Positions 57,703 to 64,000 of a stretch of 64,000 nt of DNA are shown piece by piece (within the stretch, counting starts at the first letter, position 1; every line of letters starts with the position of its first letter). Position numbers and translations under genes: made by a program. Location: assembly GCA_034769895.1 (NCBI GenBank), contig CM068369.1:427453479-427517478 (forward strand), given 5' to 3'. The notes beneath the pieces are model-generated. The model searched no databases. It was not told the DNA's origin and worked only from the letters and a program-made list of their open reading frames with translations. This DNA comes from Magicicada septendecula. Taxonomy: Eukaryota; Arthropoda; Insecta; Hemiptera; Cicadidae.

Positions 57703-57753
57703 AACCCCCTCAAGGAAAATTTTTTGAGTAGGAACACAAAAAAATTTCCTTGA
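57703..57753 (-). promoter_or_regulatory. Element H polypurine tract with hairpin
   Basis: Stem TCAAGGAAA/TTTCCTTGA (57745-57753 and 57710-57718), extended by A/T pairs, leads into GGGGG next to the LTR on the minus strand. Confidence 0.8.
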
Positions 57754-59626
57754 CTCATTCACACTCTCCTAAAAGGATCAGTCTAGATACGTCACCACAA
57801 CCCCCTGTAATGTTACAAAAAAATTTTATCATCACTTACCCTTGGTCCCATGATGTTGGTCGCACCCTCTGACCTTACTGGACTTCTCCTAAGAGATCCC
57901 TACACCATAAGGCCATGAGGCACTCTACACTCCTGTTCTGACGCTCCAGCCAGCTCAGGACTGCGGTCACAACACCACAAAAACTCTGAAACATTCAATA
58001 CAAAATTCAAAATAGTGGTCTAATACATTTACGCATCTACAACTGATATGTTCCCCTTTAGACGCATTGGTTTGTGTTTGGGGCATTGGTTTGGTCTTAA
58101 AATCAACAGTTTCACCTAATCACAACAAGACTTAGACTACCTTGAATTTTTTTACCACCACCTAAATCAATTTCTTATTTGTAAGAAAATAACAACAAAT
58201 CTATAACTACACACATAACACAATATATCAATAATTCTTTAATATATCCCCAAAATACCTTCACCTAATTAATTCTACAAATTCAGACTACACTATCATG
58301 GCAGACACTTTTCTTTAAACTTTGTTGCTCAACTTATACTCATCTCTCTATTTTGTAAATGGCAGCTTACGAGAATATTTTATTTAACTTCATTTTTTAA
58401 CCTTATATTTTCAACTTTAAAATATACTATCCCTTAACACTTATCATCGTCATTACCCCTGCAACGACCTCCTAACCACACACTCTATTGCCCCCCAACA
58501 TAATAAAACATCATAAAACATTGTACATTACATATTAACATTGTTACATTACCTTACATTAAACAATTTAAATTTACATGATTTGTACCAAACTTTATAA
58601 CATCAATTCTCAATTAACTTTTAATTATTTAACACTTGTTTAGATTCTATACAACAATTTCAATTTTATCCTTACCCTTCAGTTACAATTACCTTCCTTT
58701 GTTACCTCACCTTCCTACCATGAATTCTCCTTTTCCAATCCTTTTATCCTTACTCGTTTGGGTGACTCTCTATTACTCATTTTTCTCTGTCTTATTTTGG
58801 CATCTGTCAACCTAACCTTACTACCCCTTTTTTCTTTTTACACTAGCCGCTTCTAACCATTAATATATTTTGACACCAATATCTCTATAATAAACCCCTT
58901 CATAAATCCCATTTAAAACCTCTGGCACCGCACCTTTTTGTACTAGTATGTGTGTATTCCCTCTAACCAACTCATTCCCTTATCGGTTTCTGACCCTTTC
59001 AGATAACCCTTTCCGGCACACAACGATCCCTCCTGTCTCAACATCTCTCGTTGGACTCCTACACCAATACCCTTATTACAAAATATCACCATCAACAACA
59101 AATATAATTACCACTCACGTCACTCAACTCTACATATAATTACTAACCACTGTGTCCCTAAAATATCTAACACCTCTTTATATTTTATCAACATCTCAAC
59201 ACTTTATTTTTCCTAACTCCCAATAACTCTATTTAACTAACTCCAATGCCCTTATTTATCACTATTACCCAAACTCTTTACAACATTTTAACTTAATATA
59301 CTATTACAAATTCATCACTTATCTGCTAACAACACCTTTCATATCTAAATACATAATCATCTACTAACCATTAGAATCTGAATTCTCATAATATCCTTTA
59401 AAATCATTATTAACTTCCTCCAATTATTTAAAATCGTACAATACATGCTTACATAAAAAAATACATAAAGTACACAACAGTAAAATACAAATACATAGAC
59501 ATCAATACACAAAATATACAATTCACATAATCATTAAATCATTTACCATAATCAGTCCTAGTCAGTCCATTTTTAAAAACACTGTCCACACAATTAAATG
59601 TTCATAACACAATAAACAATACACAA
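57754..59626 (-). other. Element H 3' interior, non-coding, with pol-derived island
   Basis: AT-rich and closely similar to 333-2182 in A. The island lies at about 58930-59075. No gene is visible. Confidence 0.7.
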
Positions 59627-60754
59627 CTACCCCATATCGTCGAACAATAGTCTTATCTTATATCTATATACATTGCTTATTATTGAATCTCTTATATTAA
59701 CATCATAAATGCATATACCATTCAAATTTTCATTATTTTCCACAAACTCATTTAATCTGTCATGATTGGTCATTGTCCTGTCACCTCCAGTATAATTCGT
59801 CACAATCAGATAAGTTACTAAGTCATTATTTTCATTATCATCTCCTACTACTACTATATCAGCTTCCTTACAAGGTAGGTACTCATTATTTTTATTATAT
59901 ATCATCTCTACACCTAACCTTTTCCTAAACTCTTCATAATTTTTCTTTACTTTATATATCTCAATTTCTCTCTTTCTCTCTCTCTCAAAACATTTCTCAC
60001 CATCATACCAAGCTACACACTCTCTCTCCATATATGCAGGGGACTCTACTACTTTATCACTGCACCACCTGTGAAGTGCACAAAAAAAACCAGGGACCAC
60101 TTTATTTGTAGACCTTTTGTCTTCCAAATACGCATTGAAGGCACTCTCGTCCTTCCTAAACACACGTGAAGTCTTTACTTCACCCCCTACTACAACATTA
60201 CGGGAAAAATTTACCCCCTGCAACCCCTTTATCTGTAAATTCTCTCTGTACTTTCTCTCTAATTCATCAACACTTTTTATCACTTCATTATCAAATTCTA
60301 CTCCCATTATACTTTTATCACCACTCTCAATACTCACACAATTATTTTCTAACACCATATTTGTAATTCTATCATAATTCTCACCACTTACCTTGTTTTT
60401 GTCTATCTCTAACTTGTCTACTTTGTCAATACTACAATTTTGTCTCTGTATTTTCTTTTTACATTTTTCTAATCTCTCTTCTAATTGGTTTAATTTGATA
60501 TTCTGTAAAGTATTTTGCTTTTTTAACTCACTTTCAAAACTATCTAGTTTTGCGTTAAGTGTACTGTTCATCTGCTTTATTTTGTCTTCGAACTTATTGT
60601 TTTGTTGTTCGAATTTGTCATTGATTAATGTAAATAAATTTTCTAATGAAATTTTATTTTCGACTATTTTGGGCGTTGAGCTAATGTGTCTTTCCAATAA
60701 AATGGATTCTGTTTCTGAATTTTCTATTTCTATACTATTGTTATTTTCTGCCAT
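59627..60754 (-). CDS. Gag-like protein of element H, DDGG family, about 375 aa
   Basis: I start at the ATG at 60754 (MAENNNSIE), because A starts with the same residues; an upstream in-frame start at 60817 is possible. Residues about 20-135 are coiled coil with STPKIVENKISLENLF. The middle (SVDELERKYRENLQIKGLQG and nearby) is nearly identical to A. The C-terminal domain has ALHRWC, VAWYDGE, ERKREIEIYKVKKNYEEF, NYTGGDRT, YDVNIRDSI and the end RLLFDDMG. No zinc finger, protease or RT is present. The frame looks whole. It probably assembles with, or hijacks, particles made by gag-pol elements; this is inference. Confidence 0.75.
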   Translation of the reverse strand: MAENNNSIEIENSETESILLERHISSTPKIVENKISLENLFTLINDKFEQQNNKFEDKIKQMNSTLNAKLDSFESELKKQNTLQNIKLNQLEERLEKCKKKIQRQNCSIDKVDKLEIDKNKVSGENYDRITNMVLENNCVSIESGDKSIMGVEFDNEVIKSVDELERKYRENLQIKGLQGVNFSRNVVVGGEVKTSRVFRKDESAFNAYLEDKRSTNKVVPGFFCALHRWCSDKVVESPAYMERECVAWYDGEKCFERERKREIEIYKVKKNYEEFRKRLGVEMIYNKNNEYLPCKEADIVVVGDDNENNDLVTYLIVTNYTGGDRTMTNHDRLNEFVENNENLNGICIYDVNIRDSIISNVYRYKIRLLFDDMG

Positions 60755-60944
60755 TTTGTATTTAGTATTTAAATGGTTCTTTATCTCTATTTGTATTTGA
60801 CTACGCAATATACTCAACTCGTATTTAACTCTTTACCTTTAACAACATAACCTCTCATTCATTATATATCGTGTTCTGTGTTTCTCCATCTATCTGTTTT
60901 ATATAAATTAATTTTATATAGAGTCCACTGTGAGGGCGACCAAT
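60755..60944 (-). promoter_or_regulatory. Element H leader and primer-binding site
   Basis: On the minus strand, two bases after the LTR-end AACATTACA, TGGTCGCCCTCACAGTGGAC (60923-60942) is in PBS position. It is a variant of the lysine-type site in A. The leader to the gag-like ATG is AT-rich. Confidence 0.65.
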
Positions 60945-62194
60945 TGTAATGTTCATACTTATATTTTTATAAATAAATATTACAATATAAATGTATTTAT
61001 ATTTGTATGTATCAATACTACCTTTGTCAGTAAACTTTAAATACATGAATAATGTTACCTTACCAATATCATTATTTGCCGGGCTCATCTTCTGCTTTTA
61101 CACACTGCTTTATACCTAAGGGTTCCAGGGTTTCGGGTACAGTAAGATTTCGAAACACAGTGGACGACACAATTGATAACACGGTATTGTTGAGAATAAC
61201 CATCAAAATTTAATGCTCCAGAATGTATTACAGACACGACCATGCGGTCAAAACAATGACGTCATCTAACATGACCAAAACAAAATGGTTGTTATTTTTT
61301 ATATCTCATTTTACTCTCCATACTTCTTTTGTCTGCTAAATTAATATCAGTGCAAATTGTATTGCTGCAGCTTAAAAAACATTTATTAATTGAATTCGTT
61401 AATACACAAACCAATGCCCTCAGCATTTTGTGGTTATGGCCATAAGTTTACTCGTTCACTCTCACACACACTCATCTTTAACCCAGTACATTCTTTAATT
61501 AGTAATTCTGTATTAATGAGCTCATTAAACTATAACAAATGATAAAATAGGACTTCTCTGCTTATCGTTTGGTGTTGTCCATCCGATGCTGTTGGGTGAC
61601 GCCCATGGTAAGGTCCGGTGTTCGCCTCTAATTCTGCTGAGTCTAACTGGAGAGATATATGCACTGATTTTACATTTTAATACTCATACTGCTAAACAAA
61701 ATGAGCTTTCATTGCTCCACTATTAATGATAGTATTTTGATCTAATTATTTTGAACTATTTGTAGAAAATCGTTCACACAGCGATACATCGCTATGTCTC
61801 CTCTGAAGGATGGCGTTGAAATGAGAGCGAGGCAAGTGTAAATTCTTGCTTGTGTGTGTCGTTCTTACGTCATCCCGCTTTGTCTTGCTGGACAACGCCT
61901 CGTTACACACATTGTACTCAGTGCGTCATTGTTCTTAGCGATGACGGACTAGTGTTATAGCCCAATCATAATGCATATTGTTGTACTTCGTCATAAACAC
62001 CGCCATGGTATATTTTGATGTTTTCACGTCCACCGGAGACCTTGGTGTTCTACTCTGGCCGAATTTACGTTGTTCCTTTTTTCCAGAGGGACAATGTACC
62101 TAACCATTCTGTCTGTTTAAAAAATACATAATATAACATTGAAAATACCCATAATTCCCATAATTCTGGTACTGAGTCAGTCTGTACTGTTACA
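60945..62194 (-). repeat. Element H 5' LTR
   Basis: 1,250 bp. Only one substitution against the left LTR was seen, except in about 30 bases next to the U5 end, where the two are dissimilar. Confidence 0.9.
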
Positions 62195-62198
62195 CATT

Positions 62199-62827
62199 CA
62201 ATTAATCATCTACCTGTCTGTCCCAGTATTAATATAGCTGTATATAATTTTTGTCAACAATGCTTGTCATTTCTTTCCAATTGTTACTTACAAATCAGCT
62301 TACAATAAAAATCATATGATATTCACGATAACAAATAAAATTACTTCATAACTTTTATGTTCAAACAACTATTTTATGATTTAACCACAACATGTCACTA
62401 AAATATCTTCTAATTAAATGTCTAATAAACAACAAAGTAACTTCTTCAGAAAAATTAACCTTTTCAGTCTGCATCCATAATGTTTGTCACAGTTCCCTGT
62501 CATTTTTACTGACCTTTAATCAGGACTGTGTTGAAGTGAGTTCAGAATGTTGAAGAACTGTGTTGTATACATCATTACTTATATAATAATAATTAGCATG
62601 TAATATGCCATCTTTACAATGTTGCTATTTTTATATTGTAGCATCACCAAATTACACCGTACTACAAGATACAATAAATAGATAAAAATATGCAGGGAAA
62701 TGAATCACGTCAATCCAAAAATAACTTGTAAAGGGTGTATTACAATTCAGTATAGGTGATGTCAAGTGAATAATAATGTTAAAGTGTGGATTGAAGAAAT
62801 ATAAGAGTTTTCAGAGTATAATAAAGT
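62199..62827. other. Unassigned sequence
   Basis: AT-rich DNA between H and the Penelope palindrome. I see no gene or repeat edge. It continues the sequence left of H once the target duplication is removed. Confidence 0.5.
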
Positions 62828-62927
62828 TTAATTTTAGTACGTAGGCTTTCACGGCCGGTGTCAATATGATTGGATAAAACTTCCGGGCTGAAAGGCCGTG
62901 GTCGATTGCTTGATGCATTGGCGCTAT

Positions 62928-62961
62928 ACGTTTCGGCCGCACCACCGGTGGCCATCTTCAG
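62928..62961 (-). ncRNA. Hammerhead-like ribozyme core, left arm
   Basis: Mirror copy of the core at 63288-63321: CTGAAGA, helix II TGGCC/GGCC, GAAA, then CGT. See the right-arm entry. Confidence 0.5.
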
Positions 62962-63287
62962 TAGCAAAACTTGTTCGAATAGATGTACGCCGAACACGTC
63001 CCCAATGTACTGGGAACAAGCAACAGTGAGCTACGGCTACGATGCCTCTATTTATAGCTTTTTGGCCGCTTCAGGTGTATCGCGCGGACCAATGAGAAGC
63101 CAGCTCATCATTCTTGATTCTGATATCAGAATCAAGAATGATGAGCTGGCTTCTCATTGGTCCGCGCGATACACCTGAAGCGGCCAAAAAGCTATAAATA
63201 GAGGCATCGTAGCCGTAGCTCACTGTTGCTTGTTCCCAGTACATTGGGGACGTGTTCGGCGTACATCTATTCGAACAAGTTTTGCTA

Positions 63288-63321
63288 CTGAAGATGGCCA
63301 CCGGTGGTGCGGCCGAAACGT
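63288..63321 (+). ncRNA. Hammerhead-like ribozyme core, right arm
   Basis: CTGAAGA fits the conserved CUGANGA box. TGGCC and GGCC can form helix II around an 11-base loop, and GAAA follows at 63315-63318. Minimal hammerheads of this form are known from Penelope-like terminal repeats. Helices I and III are not obvious, so self-cleavage is uncertain. The coding ATG at 63294 lies inside the motif. Confidence 0.55.
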
Positions 63322-64000
63322 ATAGCGCCAATGCATCAAGCAATCGACCACGGCCTTTCAGCCCGGAAGTTTTATCCAATCATATTGACACCGGCCGTGA
63401 AAGCCTACGTACTAAAATTAAGAACCTCTACGGGGAGGAGGTTTTGAAGAAAATTAAAAAGTTGGAGACGTTACGGAAGAAGAAAGCCAGTCTGCTGTGT
63501 TCCTTGGCCTTTTTACTTCGATGTAGAGACTCGGGAACCGTGCCCAGGTTCCTACGACAAAGACATATTTTTAACACGCCACAGGCCAATAGGATTTATA
63601 GAAGAACTGAAAATGCCATGCTGCGTGAGCGCATACACCATACGAGGAAAGAGTTGGCACTCAATGACCAAGAACTGTTAAAACTGCACTTACATCTTAG
63701 CAGTTCCCTCCAACAACATGATTGGGAGATGTTGGATGGGCTTACATATAATGCCTTCGAGTCGTGTTATGCCAGTACCAGCCAGAGACAGCGTGACAAA
63801 TTCGAGCGGTTTGGTTCCCAGAACATCGGGGGAAGAGGATTAGATCGTGACAGGATGGACAGGATGGTTGTAAATCTATCGAACCGCCAGCTAACACCAC
63901 ATGAGACCTCGGTGTTAGCCAAAGGTGAGAAGTTTGCAGTTACCCCGAAGACAGTACCGGTGGAGGAAATAGTTGCGAGCGTGGAGGCAGGCATCCGAGG
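63294..64000 (+). CDS. Penelope-like element protein, N-terminal part, runs off the window
   Basis: An open frame from ATG 63294 (MATGGAAETYS) to the window edge, 235 codons, so the catalytic RT and GIY-YIG domains would lie beyond 64000. Residues about 40-150 are basic and helical (KKIKKLETLRKKKASLL). From about residue 190 comes MVVNLSNRQLTPHETSVLAK, then GEKFAVTPKTVPVEEIVASV. This is the conserved block that precedes the reverse transcriptase in Penelope-like elements. The start overlaps the terminal repeat and the hammerhead core, as in other members. No stop or frameshift is seen, so the element may be intact. Confidence 0.85.
   Translation, partial: MATGGAAETYSANASSNRPRPFSPEVLSNHIDTGRESLRTKIKNLYGEEVLKKIKKLETLRKKKASLLCSLAFLLRCRDSGTVPRFLRQRHIFNTPQANRIYRRTENAMLRERIHHTRKELALNDQELLKLHLHLSSSLQQHDWEMLDGLTYNAFESCYASTSQRQRDKFERFGSQNIGGRGLDRDRMDRMVVNLSNRQLTPHETSVLAKGEKFAVTPKTVPVEEIVASVEAGIR

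Larger units (their letters stand above)
56417..62194 (-). mobile_element. LTR element H, gag-only, whole-looking and very young
   Basis: LTRs at 56417-57702 and 60945-62194 differ by one substitution over about 1.2 kb, apart from their U5 ends. Target duplication catt flanks it (56413-56416 and 62195-62198), which fixes the left edge at 56417 and so places a primer-site-like unit inside that LTR. The interior is 3.2 kb: a gag-like gene of the DDGG family, a non-coding 3' half, and a polypurine hairpin. There is no pol. With an intact gene and near-identical LTRs, it looks like a recently mobile non-autonomous element. Confidence 0.92.
62828..63421. repeat. Perfect 594-bp palindrome: head-to-head Penelope-like terminal repeats
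   Basis: The two halves are exact reverse complements about a centre between 63124 and 63125 (GAT|ATC), as far as I can read. The right half leads directly into a Penelope-like coding sequence. Inverted terminal repeats of this kind are known for Penelope-like elements. The left half has no coding sequence beyond it. Each half carries a hammerhead-like core. Confidence 0.85.

Noticed and set aside
63071-63379. Two identical 102-codon frames on opposite strands in the palindrome
   Set aside because: They are mirror images forced by the perfect inverted repeat; the Penelope frame running rightwards explains the coding potential better.

Overview
The window is eukaryotic and almost entirely made of transposable elements. 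Strongly AT-rich DNA, Ty3/Gypsy-type LTR elements, a spliced Tigger transposase, an APE/RT/RNase H LINE, Helentron-like elements with tandem arrays and Penelope-like elements with hammerhead motifs all fit an animal genome, most likely an arthropod. The species cannot be named from the sequence. I see no rRNA or tRNA gene and no CRISPR array. One short candidate host exon (55556-55731, minus strand) suggests that the region lies inside or next to a gene with very long introns.

Layout: the backbone is an old LTR element, here called J, on the plus strand. Its 3' LTR starts at 42156 and ends near 54960, and its 5' end lies left of the window. J was hit by element A (1-4818, minus), by a LINE (5017-39318, plus, 12-bp target duplication), by an element that is now a solo LTR (40912-42094), and by G (42177-53841, plus, inside J's own 3' LTR). 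The LINE was hit by LTR element B (7351-37765, plus). B's left LTR holds an intact-looking Tigger (8139-10729) and B's right LTR holds two inverted Helentron-like elements (about 33055-35382 and 35432-37278). B's interior holds LTR element C (12650-30410, minus), whose interior holds LTR element D (16090-22793, minus). The order J > LINE > B > C > D is supported by exact short target duplications and, in several places, by the uninterrupted site in a sister copy. To the right lie a decayed Penelope terminal repeat (about 55020-55260), the candidate exon, LTR element H (56417-62194, minus, target duplication catt), and the start of a second Penelope-like element (62828-64000) with a perfect 594-bp palindrome at its head.

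The LTR elements fall into two functional classes. C and G carry gag and pol (protease, RT, RNase H, integrase with a GPY/F module), and their Gag has a RanBP2-type zinc finger. A, B, D and H carry only a gag-like protein with a coiled-coil N-terminus and a conserved C-terminal domain that I do not recognise, ending in an acidic-glycine tail (DDGG). They look like non-autonomous partners whose reverse transcriptase comes from C/G-type elements. C and D share LTR ends and 3' interiors and are a likely autonomous/non-autonomous pair.

The signals I find most unusual are: a hairpin butted against the polypurine tract in all seven LTR elements where that tract is visible, with compensating base changes; tandem U5-end plus primer-binding-site units at the LTR edges; the conserved DDGG protein; a pol-derived island kept in the non-coding 3' half of these elements; and the Penelope palindrome with hammerhead cores. 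LTR elements are described here as fossils only.
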